A stretch of DNA of 64,000 bases, taken from Frigoribacterium sp. Leaf186 (GTDB taxonomy: Bacteria; Actinomycetota; Actinomycetes; Actinomycetales; Microbacteriaceae). Below, one piece after another: positions 1-8,853 of the stretch. The stretch spans positions 47,994 to 111,993 of the forward strand of contig NZ_LMPQ01000010.1 of NCBI RefSeq assembly GCF_001423905.1. The letters are read 5' to 3'. Each line of letters begins with the position of its first letter. The stretch's first letter is position 1. Both the position numbers and the translations under genes were made by a program. The notes below the pieces were generated by a model that saw nothing but the letters and a program-made list of their open reading frames with translations, searched no databases and was not told the origin of the DNA.

Positions 1-27
1 TGATGAGGAGTGTCGCCGTTGCATCGT

Positions 28-84
28 CGAATGGGCAGAAGGTGTCGTCCCTAGCACGAGGGGCAGCACCTTCTGCCCGTTCGA
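28..84. repeat. Long palindrome at window start, probable bidirectional terminator or palindromic repeat
   Basis: An 18-base arm (28-44) pairs with 67-84 with one G-T wobble; the core arms are GGGCAGAAGGTG and CACCTTCTGCCC. The loop holds a second short stem (CCCT with AGGG). It lies downstream of the aminotransferase stop, so it could end that transcript and one arriving from beyond the left edge. The stretch 1-168 contains no gene that I can support. Confidence 0.6.
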
Positions 85-168
85 GGTGCGAGTAGCCCCT
101 TGTTCCCGGGCAGGCACAGCCGGAGGGCGCAGCGGTAGCCGGCGCGGCGGGCCGGCGCGGCAGGCCGC

Positions 169-1515
169 TCAGGCGCGGGAGGCCACGAGGGCAGCGATGC
201 GTCGCACGGCCTCGACCAGCACCCCGGGGTCGCACGCGAGGTTCAGGCGGGCGTGACCGGCGCCTCCTGGTCCGTAGGTGTGGCCAGCGTTCAGGGCGAC
301 CCGGGCCTCGGCGAGCAGGACGGCCGCGGGGTCGTCGCCGAGCCCGAGCGGGCGGAGGTCGAGCCAGGCGAGGTAGCCGGCCGCCGGGCGGTGGTACGTG
401 ACGCCGGACAGGTGCTCGGCGAGAAGGGAGGCCAGCAGGGCGTCGTTCGCGACGATACGGGCGACGGCGTCGTCGAGCCAGTCGGTACAGCCGAACGCGA
501 CGACGTTGGCGTGCAGGCCGAGGATGCTCGTGCGACAGGCGACCTCCTCGACGAGGCCGTCGAGCAGCACGGCCGTCCGGTCGTCGCCCGCGACCACCAG
601 CGAGCACTTCGCCCCCGCGAGGTTCCAGCCCTTGCTCGCCGAGGTGACCGTGACCGACCGCGCACCCTGCGCCTCCGCGACGGGTGAGAACGGCGTGAAG
701 GCGACGCCGGGGTGCGTCAGCGGTGCGTGCACCTCGTCGCTCACGACGAGCACGTCGTACCGTGCGGCGAGACGTGCCACCTCGGCGAGCGCCGCCGCGT
801 CGTGGACGATGCCGAGCGGGTTGTGCGGGTTGCAGAGCAGCACCGCGTCGACGCCCGAGGCGAAGGCCCGCTCGAGACCGTCCAGGTCGAGGCCCGCGCG
901 GTCGAGGCCCGCGCGGTCGAGGCCGGCGCGTCCGGTGCGGGCCCGTCCGTCTCCGGCCCGTCCGTCGCGGGCCCGTCCGTCACCGGCCCGTCCGTCACCG
1001 GCTACTGCCGGCGACCCCGAGGAGGCGTGGGTCGCGTCACCGACGGACTCCCCCGGCACCAGCAGCGGCACGCACACGACCTCGGCCCCGGCCTCTTCGA
1101 CGAGCTCGAAGAACGGCGGGTAGACCGGGGGCGTCACGACGACGCGTCCCCCGCGGGGCACGGCGAGGCGCAGGGTCTCGACGATGCCGACGCTGACGTC
1201 GGTCGCGATGTGCACCCGGGACTCGTCGACGCACCAGCCCCACCGGTCGAGGGCGAACCGGGCGAAGGCGGGCGCGAGGGGCCCGGGGCCGTCGAGGTAG
1301 CCGACGTCCGAGGCGCGCACCCGTCGGACGAGCTCGTCGACGATCGGCTCGGCGAGGTCGTAGTCCATCTCGGCGACGAAGAGCGGCAACACGTCGTCGG
1401 CGAAGCGCGTCCACTTGATGCTCGAGCGCTCGCGGCGGAGGCGGGCGAGGTGCTGCTCGGCGGGTGCCGAGGGCCGGGCCGGTGCCGAAGCCGGGGCTGT
1501 CGTCGCGTTCACCAT
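169..1515 (-). CDS. PatB/MalY-type PLP-dependent aminotransferase (putative C-S lyase)
   Basis: A 448-residue fold-type I PLP enzyme of the MalY/PatB class, whose members cleave C-S bonds in cystathionine or cysteine conjugates in the cytosol. Visible motifs are NPHNPLG, the cofactor-binding SDEVHAPL and the Schiff-base lysine in SASKGWN near residue 295. I chose the ATG at 1515 (MVNATT); longer upstream reading runs into non-conserved Arg/Pro-rich sequence. Unusually, residues about 171-210 are a five-residue repeat (GDGRA, then GLDRA types) inserted between the large-domain strands. No operon partner is evident; the acetyltransferase gene upstream ends 187 bases before it. Exact substrate is unknown. 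Confidence 0.85.
   Translation of the reverse strand: MVNATTAPASAPARPSAPAEQHLARLRRERSSIKWTRFADDVLPLFVAEMDYDLAEPIVDELVRRVRASDVGYLDGPGPLAPAFARFALDRWGWCVDESRVHIATDVSVGIVETLRLAVPRGGRVVVTPPVYPPFFELVEEAGAEVVCVPLLVPGESVGDATHASSGSPAVAGDGRAGDGRARDGRAGDGRARTGRAGLDRAGLDRAGLDLDGLERAFASGVDAVLLCNPHNPLGIVHDAAALAEVARLAARYDVLVVSDEVHAPLTHPGVAFTPFSPVAEAQGARSVTVTSASKGWNLAGAKCSLVVAGDDRTAVLLDGLVEEVACRTSILGLHANVVAFGCTDWLDDAVARIVANDALLASLLAEHLSGVTYHRPAAGYLAWLDLRPLGLGDDPAAVLLAEARVALNAGHTYGPGGAGHARLNLACDPGVLVEAVRRIAALVASRA
885..1005. repeat. 15-bp minisatellite inside the aminotransferase gene
   Basis: About eight tandem imperfect 15-bp units, three of the GTCGAGGCCCGCGCG type followed by five of the TCCGTC-N3-GGCCCG type. 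The unit length is a multiple of three, so copy-number change would keep the reading frame and add or remove blocks of five residues (GDGRA/RDGRA/GLDRA). Confidence 0.85.
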
Positions 1516-1610
1516 GCCGACACGATCCTCCCGGCGCGGCCGATGCACCAGCAGCCTCGTCACACGGCGACTCACGAACGCGGCGGTCGCAAGACCGCCG
1601 GCGCCGCCGA

Positions 1611-1678
1611 GGTCGCACCACCGTCGCGGCGTCGAACCACGCTGGTGGGTGGTTCGACGCCACATCGGTGGTGCGACC
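1611..1678. terminator. 68-bp nested inverted repeat after the GNAT gene
   Basis: Outer arms GGTCGCACCACCG and CGGTGGTGCGACC enclose inner arms GCGTCGAACCAC and GTGGTTCGACGC. It begins 24 bases past the stop of the leftward acetyltransferase gene, so it is a likely intrinsic terminator, though it has no U tract. The nested two-arm shape also resembles bacterial palindromic repeat elements. Confidence 0.6.
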
Positions 1679-1701
1679 CCCGACAGCCCGGGGACCGGGA
1701 C

Positions 1702-2346
1702 TCACGCAGGCCCGGCCGCCCCCCGGGCCGGGCGCCACATCGCGGCGGGCGTCGCCCCCGGCAGCCCGCGGATCGGCCCCAGCTCGACGAAGCCCATCCG
1801 ACGGTAGAGCGCCCGGTTCCGCTCGGTCGACGACTCGAGGTACGCGGCGTCGCCCGCCTCGTCCACGGCGGCGAGGCGGTGCTCGATCAACGAGGTGCCG
1901 ACTCCGAGCCCTCGGGCCGCGTCCCCGACCGCGATCTCGCCGAGGTACCAGTGCGGCAGGCGTGGGCGTGGTGCCGCCAGCGACGCCTGGCGCCGGGCGG
2001 CCGGCACGAGCCCGCCGAGGCCGAGTGCGCGCAGGTATCGGGGCAGCTGCCCGAGCTCCTCCCACGAGACCGGCAGGCGCATCGCCGACGACGCCCGGGT
2101 GCGCGGCGCCTCCCAGACCGCCGCCCCCACGACGTCACCGTCGACGACGGCCACGTCGACCGCGCGACGGGTCGAGGGGATCGACCGCATCATCGCCGCG
2201 AAGAGCTCGACCAGGCGGGCGTGCCGTCGCGGCCCCCGAGGGACGAACCCCTGCATGACGGGGTCGTCGCGAAACCCCTCGGCGAGCACGGCGGCAGCCG
2301 CGTCGAGCTGGTCCGGGCGGGCAGGGGTGATCGAGACGTCGGGCAT
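1702..2346 (-). CDS. GNAT family N-acetyltransferase
   Basis: A 214-residue protein with a GNAT fold: the acetyl-CoA loop region reads VGDAARGLGVGTSL (residues about 140-153), followed by the C-terminal ESSTERNRALYRRMGF segment typical of the family. It should transfer an acetyl group to an amine of unknown identity. The ATG at 2346 is preceded by AGGAGGAAC on the coding strand, a near-perfect ribosome-binding site. It is divergent from a TetR regulator across about 95 bases carrying palindromic repeats, so TetR control of this gene is likely. Confidence 0.85.
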   Translation of the reverse strand: MPDVSITPARPDQLDAAAAVLAEGFRDDPVMQGFVPRGPRRHARLVELFAAMMRSIPSTRRAVDVAVVDGDVVGAAVWEAPRTRASSAMRLPVSWEELGQLPRYLRALGLGGLVPAARRQASLAAPRPRLPHWYLGEIAVGDAARGLGVGTSLIEHRLAAVDEAGDAAYLESSTERNRALYRRMGFVELGPIRGLPGATPAAMWRPARGAAGPA

Positions 2347-2362
2347 CGTTCCTCCTGAAAAG

Positions 2363-2402
2363 CATTCGTCAGCACTGACGATTTCGTCAGTCATGTCAGA
2401 AT
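2363..2402. promoter_or_regulatory. Probable TetR operator between divergent GNAT and tetR genes
   Basis: Three half-sites in alternating orientation form overlapping palindromes: CGTCAG-CA-CTGACG (2367-2380), CTGACGA-TT-TCGTCAG (2375-2390), then TGTCAG. The local A+T content is higher than the surroundings. Position between the two start codons fits an autoregulatory operator; binding is inferred. Confidence 0.65.
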
Positions 2403-2439
2403 GTAACCAGACAACCCGCCGGAGACGTGAGGGGCCGCT

Positions 2440-3102
2440 GTGAGAACGGACGACGAGGAGGCGCGGGGCGCCCCCTCGAGGACGTCCCGCCGCACCCGCG
2501 ACACGCGTCGCAAGCTGATCGAGGCCGGCGTCGTCCTGCTGCGGCGGGCCGACTACGCCACCGTCCCCGTCGCCGAGATCACGCAGCTGGCGGACGTCGG
2601 CCTCGGCACGTTCTACAACCACTTCGCCGGCAAGGACGAGCTGTTCGACGAGGCCGTGCAGAGCGTGATGAACACCCAGACCGACCGGATGGCCGCACTC
2701 GGCCGGCCGGACGACCCGACCGTGACGACGGCCGCGATCGCCATGCACGTGATCCTCGACCTCGCCGAGAGCGACCCGTCGGTGGCGGTCGTCGTCGCGC
2801 GCAACGGGCTGCGCCTGCTCGACGCCGAGGCGGCGCTGGTGCCGCAGGCACGGGCGCTCGTCCAGGCCGGGCAGGCCGCGGGGTCGTTCGCCGAGGTGGA
2901 CGTCGACCTGGCACTGTCCCTTGTCGGCGGCAGCCTCCTCGGCGGGCTGCACACCTGGTGGTCGAGTCCCGAGCTCGTGACCCGCGAGTGGACCGTCGAG
3001 TTGGTTGCCCGCGTGCTCGTGGCCCTCGGATGCGACCTGGGGGACGCGCGCCGCGCCTCCTCGTCCGGGCTCGACCGGGTGACCGGGCGCGACGCGGGCT
3101 GA
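2440..3102 (+). CDS. TetR family transcriptional regulator
   Basis: A 220-residue protein with an N-terminal TetR helix-turn-helix at about residues 28-75 (VAEITQLADVGLGTFYNHF is the recognition segment) and a helical C-terminal ligand domain. It begins at GTG 2440. The first codons contain one copy of the window-wide AGGAGGCGCG word. It is divergent from the GNAT gene, and the intergenic palindromes suggest it represses that gene and itself. Ligand unknown. Confidence 0.9.
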   Translation: MRTDDEEARGAPSRTSRRTRDTRRKLIEAGVVLLRRADYATVPVAEITQLADVGLGTFYNHFAGKDELFDEAVQSVMNTQTDRMAALGRPDDPTVTTAAIAMHVILDLAESDPSVAVVVARNGLRLLDAEAALVPQARALVQAGQAAGSFAEVDVDLALSLVGGSLLGGLHTWWSSPELVTREWTVELVARVLVALGCDLGDARRASSSGLDRVTGRDAG

Positions 3103-3193
3103 CGCACCGGGGCGAACCGACCCGAGCCGGGCCGAGTCCACCCGGGCCGCGCCGGACCGAGCCCGATCTCCGACGATCGGCGAAGATGGTCGG

Positions 3194-3691
3194 GTGACCA
3201 CTCCGGCGCCCGCGACGAGCATCGAACCCCGCCCCTACGACCACCCCGACGTGCAGCTGCTCGTCGAGGGACTGCAAGAGCTGTACGTCGAGATCTACGG
3301 CGGGCGCGACGACAGCCCGATCGACCGCTCCGAGTTCGAGCTGCCGAGGGGCACGTTCGCCGTGGCCTACGAGACCGGCGAACCCGTGGCTCTCGGAGCC
3401 TGGCGCCTGCTGCCCGACGGCCGCGCCGAGCTGAAGCGGATGTACGTGCGGCCCGACCGACGCGGGCAGGGGTTGTCCCGGCTCGTGTTGCACTGGCTCG
3501 AACGGTCGGCCGCGGACGCCGGCGTCACCGAGATGGTGATCGAGACCAACGTGGCCCACGACACCGCGATCCGCCTCTACGAGTCGGCGGGCTACCGACC
3601 GATCGCGGCCTACGGCCACTACGCGGACGACGCGGGCACGGTGTCGCTCGGGCGCAGCCTGATGGGCGACACCGCAAGGGGCACGGCGTGA
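3194..3691 (+). CDS. GNAT family N-acetyltransferase
   Basis: A 165-residue single-domain GNAT enzyme. The signature acetyl-CoA site is MYVRPDRRGQGLSRLVL (residues about 80-97), followed by IETNVAHDTAIRLYESAGY near residue 117, both family hallmarks. The GTG start has no clear Shine-Dalgarno sequence. It follows the TetR gene in the same direction after 91 bases and converges on the sugar transporter operon; a perfect hairpin terminator separates them. The substrate cannot be read from sequence. Confidence 0.88.
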   Translation: MTTPAPATSIEPRPYDHPDVQLLVEGLQELYVEIYGGRDDSPIDRSEFELPRGTFAVAYETGEPVALGAWRLLPDGRAELKRMYVRPDRRGQGLSRLVLHWLERSAADAGVTEMVIETNVAHDTAIRLYESAGYRPIAAYGHYADDAGTVSLGRSLMGDTARGTA

Positions 3692-3714
3692 CGGGTGCCC
3701 CCGCCCGGACGCGA

Positions 3715-3753
3715 AGGAGGCGCGGTGCCGGGATCACCGACACCGCGCCTCCT
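3715..3753. terminator. Bidirectional terminator built from two inverted AGGAGGCGCG copies
   Basis: A perfect 13-bp stem, AGGAGGCGCGGTG at 3715-3727 pairing with its complement at 3741-3753 around a 13-base loop, lies between convergent genes ending at 3691 and 3764. Both arms are copies of the window-wide 10-bp word. Confidence 0.8.
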
Positions 3754-3763
3754 CGAATCGTCG

Positions 3764-5092
3764 CTACTCGACGGTGATCGACTGGGCCTTCATCGCGGCC
3801 ACGGTCTTCTCCTGGCCCGACTTCAGGGCGTCGAGGAGGGTGCCGTCACCCGAGGCGGCAGCCCCGAAGCCGTCCGAGATGTCGCTGTAGGTCTGCGTCA
3901 TCGTCGGGCCCCACGTGAAGGGCTGGATGTTCTCGGCGGCCTTCGCGAAGTCCTCGTAGATGGCCTGGTCGCCGTAGAACTCGACGCCCGAGGTCAGGGC
4001 CGGCAGGTCGGCGCCGGTCGTGGAGGCCGGGTAGAGGTTGGCCTCCTTGTTCAGCGCCTCGAGCGACTCGGTCGAGGTGTTCAACCACACGAGGAACTTC
4101 GACGCCTCGGCGGGGTGCTCGCTGCCCTTGAAGACGACGTTCGACGACCCGCCCCAGGCGGCCGACGCGGACTCGCCGTCCTTCCACTGCGGCATGGGCG
4201 CGACGGCCCACTTGCCTGACGTGTCGGGGGCACCGCTCGAGATGGTGTTGGCACCCCAGACGGCGGAGACCCAGGTCCAGTCCTGGTCGGTGTTGTAGGC
4301 GTTGTTCCACTCGTCGGTGAAGCTCGGCAGGGTCGTGACGAGGTCCTTCGAGATGAGGTCCTGCCAGTAGTCGGCGACCTTCGTCGAGGCCTCGTCACCC
4401 ATGTCGACCTTCCAGGTGCCGTCCGCGGTGTCGAACCACTGGCCGCCGGCCTGCGAGACCAGACCGGCGAACTGGTTCACGTCACCCTTGGCGAAGTTCG
4501 TGATGCTGCCGCCCAGCTCCTTGATCTTCACCGCGTCCTCGGCGTACTGCTCCCACGTGGTGGGGACGTCGAGGCCGGCCTGCTCGAAGAGGTCCTTGCG
4601 GTAGTACAGCGCCATGGGGCCCGAGTCCTGCGGGATCGCGTAGACCGAGTCGGCTTCGCCGAAGGTGACCTGGTTCCAGAGGCCGTCGGCGTAGTCGGCC
4701 TTCGCGTCCGAGACGCCGTCGCACGAGGCGATGTTCGCCAGACCGCCCTGCACGCGGAACGCGGGCAGCGTGTCGTACTCGACCTGCCCGATGTCGGGAG
4801 CGTTGCCGGCCTGCAGCTGGTTGAAGAAGTTCTGGTACGTGCCGCTGTTGCCGTTCGGCACGATCGAGACCTTGACCTGGATGTCGGGGTTCTCCTCGTT
4901 CCAGAGCGCGACGACCTTGTCCATGTTCGGCACCCATGTCGTGAAGTTGAGGGTGACCTTGCCGTCGGAGGGCTCGCACGAGGCGGCCTCGGCGGAGCCG
5001 GAACCCCCGTCACTGCCGGAGCTGCAACCGGCGAGGGCGATGGTCGAGACCACGGCGGCTGCCGCGATCGTGAGGACTCGTGATTTCTTCAT
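3764..5092 (-). CDS. Sugar ABC transporter substrate-binding lipoprotein (family 1)
   Basis: A 442-residue extracellular solute-binding protein. A lipoprotein signal peptide is visible: MKK, a hydrophobic stretch, and the lipobox LAGC with cysteine near residue 23. The mature part starts with a Ser/Gly linker and shows family 1 features, for example WGGSSNVVFKGS and AEASKFLVWL. The ATG at 5092 is favoured because it begins at the signal peptide; the longer reading adds a non-signal extension. It is the last gene of a three-gene importer operon, 115 bases after the second permease, so it may also have its own transcript level. Substrate probably an oligosaccharide. Confidence 0.93.
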   Translation of the reverse strand: MKKSRVLTIAAAAVVSTIALAGCSSGSDGGSGSAEAASCEPSDGKVTLNFTTWVPNMDKVVALWNEENPDIQVKVSIVPNGNSGTYQNFFNQLQAGNAPDIGQVEYDTLPAFRVQGGLANIASCDGVSDAKADYADGLWNQVTFGEADSVYAIPQDSGPMALYYRKDLFEQAGLDVPTTWEQYAEDAVKIKELGGSITNFAKGDVNQFAGLVSQAGGQWFDTADGTWKVDMGDEASTKVADYWQDLISKDLVTTLPSFTDEWNNAYNTDQDWTWVSAVWGANTISSGAPDTSGKWAVAPMPQWKDGESASAAWGGSSNVVFKGSEHPAEASKFLVWLNTSTESLEALNKEANLYPASTTGADLPALTSGVEFYGDQAIYEDFAKAAENIQPFTWGPTMTQTYSDISDGFGAAASGDGTLLDALKSGQEKTVAAMKAQSITVE

Positions 5093-5207
5093 CTGGATTC
5101 CAATCGGGGTGCGGAGCCGGGAAGAGCCGGCCACGGGAGGGAACGACGTCGTTGCCTTGCGGAGTGGAGGTCGAGGAGGTGCGGGTCGGTGGAGCAGGAC
5201 GGGTCGC

Positions 5208-6134
5208 TTACTTGAGGCCGCCGGACCCGAGGCCGCTGCGCCAGAAGCGCTGCAGGCTGAGGAAGGCGACGAGCAGGGGGACGATCGACACCAGTGCGCC
5301 GACGAGCACCAGGGTTCGCAGCTCGGGGTACTGGCTCACGTTGGAGTTCCAGGTGTAGAGGCCGAGGGTCACCGGGAAGAGCTCTTGCGAGCGCAGCATC
5401 ACGAGCGGCAGGAAGAAGTTGTTCCAGATCGCCACGAACTGGAACAGGAACACCGTCACGAGGGCGGGCGACATCAGCCGGATCGCCACGGTGAAGAACG
5501 TGCGCAGTTCGCTCGAGCCGTCGATGCGCGCGGCTTCGACGATCTCGTCGGGGACGCTCGACGCCGCGTAGATGCGGCTGAGGTACACGCCGAACGGGCT
5601 CACGATGCTGGGCAGGAACACCGCCCAGAAGGTGTCGGTCAGTTCGACCTTGCTGAAGATCAGGAACAGCGGCAGCGCCAGGGCCGTCGCCGGCACGAGC
5701 ACGCCGCCCAGGAAGATGTTGAACAGCGCCTCGCGACCCCAGAAGCGGTACTTGGCCAGGGCGTAGCCGCACATCGCCGAGAGGATCGTGCCGAGCGCGC
5801 CGGCGACCGTCGCGTAGACGATGCTGTTGAGCATCCACCGCGGGAAGATGCCGTCGTTGTACGTGAACAGCCGGCCGACGTTGCCGACGAAGTCCTGCGC
5901 CGACGTCGGCGAGAACCACAGGGCGGCGCTCGAGTTGAAGTTGTCGAGCGTCTTGGTCGACGACACCAGCAGCCAGAAGATCGGCACGAGGAAGTACAGC
6001 GTGAAGGCGCCCATGATGACCATGGCGGCCGTTCGCGACATCACGCTCTCACGGGGCCCCCCGCCCCGTCGACGTGCAGGGGTCGTCGCGTCGTCGAAGG
6101 ACTGGGCGGGACGGATGGGAGCGTCGACGGTCAC
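5208..6134 (-). CDS. Carbohydrate ABC transporter permease (MalG-like)
   Basis: A 308-residue inner-membrane permease with six predicted membrane spans. The coupling-loop EAA motif is EIVEAARIDGSSELRTFF (about residues 205-222), diagnostic of binding-protein-dependent permeases. The GTG start at 6134 overlaps the stop of the upstream permease as GTGA, so translation is probably coupled. A Pro/Arg-rich cytosolic N-terminus precedes the first span. No ATP-binding subunit is encoded nearby, so a shared MsmX-like ATPase elsewhere is inferred. Confidence 0.92.
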   Translation of the reverse strand: MTVDAPIRPAQSFDDATTPARRRGGGPRESVMSRTAAMVIMGAFTLYFLVPIFWLLVSSTKTLDNFNSSAALWFSPTSAQDFVGNVGRLFTYNDGIFPRWMLNSIVYATVAGALGTILSAMCGYALAKYRFWGREALFNIFLGGVLVPATALALPLFLIFSKVELTDTFWAVFLPSIVSPFGVYLSRIYAASSVPDEIVEAARIDGSSELRTFFTVAIRLMSPALVTVFLFQFVAIWNNFFLPLVMLRSQELFPVTLGLYTWNSNVSQYPELRTLVLVGALVSIVPLLVAFLSLQRFWRSGLGSGGLK

Positions 6135-7063
6135 TGGTCGGCCTTCCGCTGGGTCAACCGGAGGAACCCGATCGAGAGGATGAACGTGGCGACCGCGAGG
6201 ACGACGCTGAACGCCGCCGCGAGGTTGAAGTTGGGCACCGAGGACGTCGAGTACACGAGCATGTTCGGCGTGAAGGTCGACGAGATGGTCGACGTGAACT
6301 GGCGGAAGACCAGGGGTTCGGTCAGCAGCTGCAGGGTGCCGATGACCGAGAAGACGGCGGTCAGCACGATCGCCGGGACGACCAGCGGGATCTTGATCGC
6401 CACGGCGATGCGCCACTGCGAGGCCCCGTCGAGGCGGGCCGCCTCGTAGATCTCGGTGGGGATCGCGAGGAGCGACGAGTAGATGATCAGCATGTTGTAG
6501 CCGACGAACACCCAGGTGACGACGTTGGCCACGGCCCAGAGCACCGTGCCGCCGTCGAGGAGGCCGGCCCGCGACGTGACGGCCGAGAACGGCGAGAGGC
6601 TCGGCGAGTAGAGGTAGCCCCACATGATCGCGGCGATGACGCCCGGCACGGCGTAGGGCGCGAAGAACGCGAGACGGAAGAACCGCTTGCCGCGCAGCAA
6701 GGGCGAGTCGAGCAGCAGCGCGAAGAGCAGCGCGAGCAGCAGCATCACCGGGACCTGGACGACGCCGAAGAGCAGCACCCGGCCGATGGACGACCAGAAC
6801 TCGGTGTTCTGGAAGACCAACGCGTACTGCGAGAGGCCGCCGAAGACCTGGGTCGGGGCGCCGAACGTGCCCTCGCGTTCGACCTTCTGCAGCGACTGGA
6901 AGACGGCGTAGAGGATGGGCGTCAGGTAGAACGCCGCGAAGAGCGCCGCGAAGGGGACGATGAAGATCGCGATCGCCTTGCGGTACCGGAACGGCTTCCG
7001 CGGTCTGGCCGAACGCGGGGACGGCGGGGCGACGACGGCGGGCTCGGCAGCAGTCTGGGTCAC
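6131..7063 (-). CDS. Carbohydrate ABC transporter permease (MalF-like)
   Basis: A 310-residue permease with a polar N-terminal tail (about 30 residues), a first span near residues 30-52 and five more spans. The EAA loop is EIYEAARLDGASQWRIAVAI near residue 215. It starts at GTG 7063 and heads the importer operon permease-permease-binding protein. Two LacI-type operators lie just upstream, so the operon is expected to be induced by its sugar. Confidence 0.92.
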   Translation of the reverse strand: MTQTAAEPAVVAPPSPRSARPRKPFRYRKAIAIFIVPFAALFAAFYLTPILYAVFQSLQKVEREGTFGAPTQVFGGLSQYALVFQNTEFWSSIGRVLLFGVVQVPVMLLLALLFALLLDSPLLRGKRFFRLAFFAPYAVPGVIAAIMWGYLYSPSLSPFSAVTSRAGLLDGGTVLWAVANVVTWVFVGYNMLIIYSSLLAIPTEIYEAARLDGASQWRIAVAIKIPLVVPAIVLTAVFSVIGTLQLLTEPLVFRQFTSTISSTFTPNMLVYSTSSVPNFNLAAAFSVVLAVATFILSIGFLRLTQRKADQ

Positions 7064-7141
7064 ACGGGGCCTCGGCTTCTTCGGCGGGTGTCCTTCACGA
7101 ACGGCCGGAGGCCCTTCGACGGCGAAGGTTCACAGGGTTTC

Positions 7142-7201
7142 TGTGATCGTTCCCAGAACGGGGCCCGAAGGATCGGGCAGCACTTTCTGGGAACGTTCAC
7201 A
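7142..7201. promoter_or_regulatory. Paired LacI-type operators controlling the sugar importer
   Basis: Two near-palindromic 14-mers, TGTGATCGTTCCCA (7142-7155) and TGGGAACGTTCACA (7188-7201), are inverted copies of each other and have the central CG typical of LacI-family sites; centres are 46 bp apart. They lie between the divergent permease and lacI genes. A looped repressor complex is an inference from the pairing. Confidence 0.8.
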
Positions 7202-7335
7202 GAGCTAAGCCCACGGCCGCCGGTTTGTCAAAGCGGAGGGGCCGACCGTGATCGTACGGTTACCCAACCGGCCGTCCGTCCTTCGTCCTCCGGGGAACGA
7301 TCCCGAGCGTCCCGGGCTCCGCTAGGGTGACCGAC

Positions 7336-8358
7336 ATGCCCGGTCCGAGATCTCCGCGTCGGCGTGCCACGATCCACGACGTGGCCGCCGAGGCCGGCAT
7401 CTCCCGGGGCACCGTGTCGCGCGTGCTGAACAACGAACCGTACGTCTCGCACCAGGCGCGCGAGGCCGTCGAGGCCGCCGTGGCCAAGGTGGGCTACGTC
7501 CGCAACGCGGCGGCGCGCAACCTCGTCACCCAGCGGTCACGAGCGATCGCGCTGATCGTCCACGAGCCTCATTCGGTCGTGCTCGACGACCCGAACATCG
7601 GCAACATCCTGATCGGCACCAACTCCGTTTTGTCCCAGGCCGACCACCAACTCGTCACGCTGATGATCGACTCCCAGCGCGACAGCGACCGCGTGGTCGA
7701 GTACCTGCGCGGCGGCTTCGTCGACGGGGCGATCATCCTGTCCGCCCGGACGGGCGACCCCATCTCTCAGGCCGTCGCCGAGCTCGGACTGGCGGCCTCG
7801 TTCGTCGGCCACCCGAGCGACGCTCCCGACATCCCGTTCATCGGCATCGACAACCAGGCCGCCGCCGAGGCGATCGTGCGCCGACTCGTCTCGACGGGAC
7901 GCACCCGGGTCGGCATGCTCGCCTCCGGGCTCGACCGTGACTCGGGCGAGGACCGCCTCGCAGGTTTCCGTGCCGCGCTCGGCGACCTCTTCGACCCGGA
8001 CCTCGTGGTGCGCAACCCGTTCTACAGCTACGCGGCCGGCGTCGACGGCATGACCGAGTTGCTCGCGCGGGACCCCCGGGTCGACGGGGTCTTCGCGGCG
8101 TCGGACGCCGTCGCCGCCGGGGCCCTCGACGTCCTCCACCGGCGCGGGATCTCGGTGCCCGGCGACCTCGGGATCGTCGGCTTCGACGACAGCTCCTGGG
8201 CACTGCGCTGCACGCCGCCCCTCTCGACCGTGCGCCAGCCCGCCGAAGAGCTGGGCCGACGGGCCGCCCGCCAGGTACTCGACCAACTCGGCGGGGCCGA
8301 CGGGACGCGCACCGGGGTCCTGCTGCCGACCGAGATCATCTGGCGCGAGAGCGCCTGA
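7336..8358 (+). CDS. LacI family transcriptional regulator
   Basis: A 340-residue repressor. The N-terminal helix-turn-helix reads TIHDVAAEAGISRGTVSRVL (residues about 11-30), then the hinge VRNAAARNL and a periplasmic-binding-protein-like effector domain ending with GFDDSSWALRCTPPLSTVRQP. I place the start at ATG 7336 rather than GTG 7327: the hexamer TAGGGT at 7323-7328 followed by seven bases makes a leaderless mRNA. Divergent from the sugar importer whose promoter region holds two matching operators, so it probably represses that operon. Confidence 0.93.
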   Translation: MPGPRSPRRRATIHDVAAEAGISRGTVSRVLNNEPYVSHQAREAVEAAVAKVGYVRNAAARNLVTQRSRAIALIVHEPHSVVLDDPNIGNILIGTNSVLSQADHQLVTLMIDSQRDSDRVVEYLRGGFVDGAIILSARTGDPISQAVAELGLAASFVGHPSDAPDIPFIGIDNQAAAEAIVRRLVSTGRTRVGMLASGLDRDSGEDRLAGFRAALGDLFDPDLVVRNPFYSYAAGVDGMTELLARDPRVDGVFAASDAVAAGALDVLHRRGISVPGDLGIVGFDDSSWALRCTPPLSTVRQPAEELGRRAARQVLDQLGGADGTRTGVLLPTEIIWRESA

Positions 8359-8412
8359 CCCGCACCCGGCGCGACACCGGCGGCGCGACGCGACGAGCCC
8401 GGATCACGTCGG

Positions 8413-8853
8413 TCAGCGCAGCGCCGTGGCGAACCCCCGCAGCGCCTCGGCCACCTGTCGACGCGCGGCCGGCGTGAGCCCCGCCGTCATCTCGTCCTCG
8501 ACTCCGCGGACGGCGGCGCTGGCGACCGTCAGCTGACGTCGCCCCTCCGGCGTCAGCTCGGTCGGCAACGCCCGGCCGGTCGGTGCCCGGTCGGCTCGCC
8601 GCACGAATCCGTCACGCTCGAGCGCCTGCAGCAGAACGTTCATCGACTGACGGGTGACGAAGGCCCCGCGGGCGAGCTCGGAGTTCGACAGCCCGGGCCG
8701 CTGCGCGAGCAGCTCGAGGCACGAGTAGTGCGTGATGGTCATGCCGAGCGGACGCAGCTCGGCCTCCATGGCGGCGCGCAGAGCGCTCGACGCCTCTTTC
8801 AGCAGGTAGCCCACCGAGGTCTCGAGGTCGATCGCCGATCCGACTTGACTCAT
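8413..8853 (-). CDS. MarR family transcriptional regulator
   Basis: A 146-residue winged-helix protein. The DNA-binding region reads LSNSELARGAFVTRQSMNVLLQALERDGFV, split by the wing at RRADRAPTGRALPTELT, a MarR pattern. It is divergent from a VOC-domain protein, and the 72-base gap carries two palindromes, one of which overlaps its own start codon, pointing to autorepression. The ligand is unknown. Confidence 0.9.
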   Translation of the reverse strand: MSQVGSAIDLETSVGYLLKEASSALRAAMEAELRPLGMTITHYSCLELLAQRPGLSNSELARGAFVTRQSMNVLLQALERDGFVRRADRAPTGRALPTELTPEGRRQLTVASAAVRGVEDEMTAGLTPAARRQVAEALRGFATALR

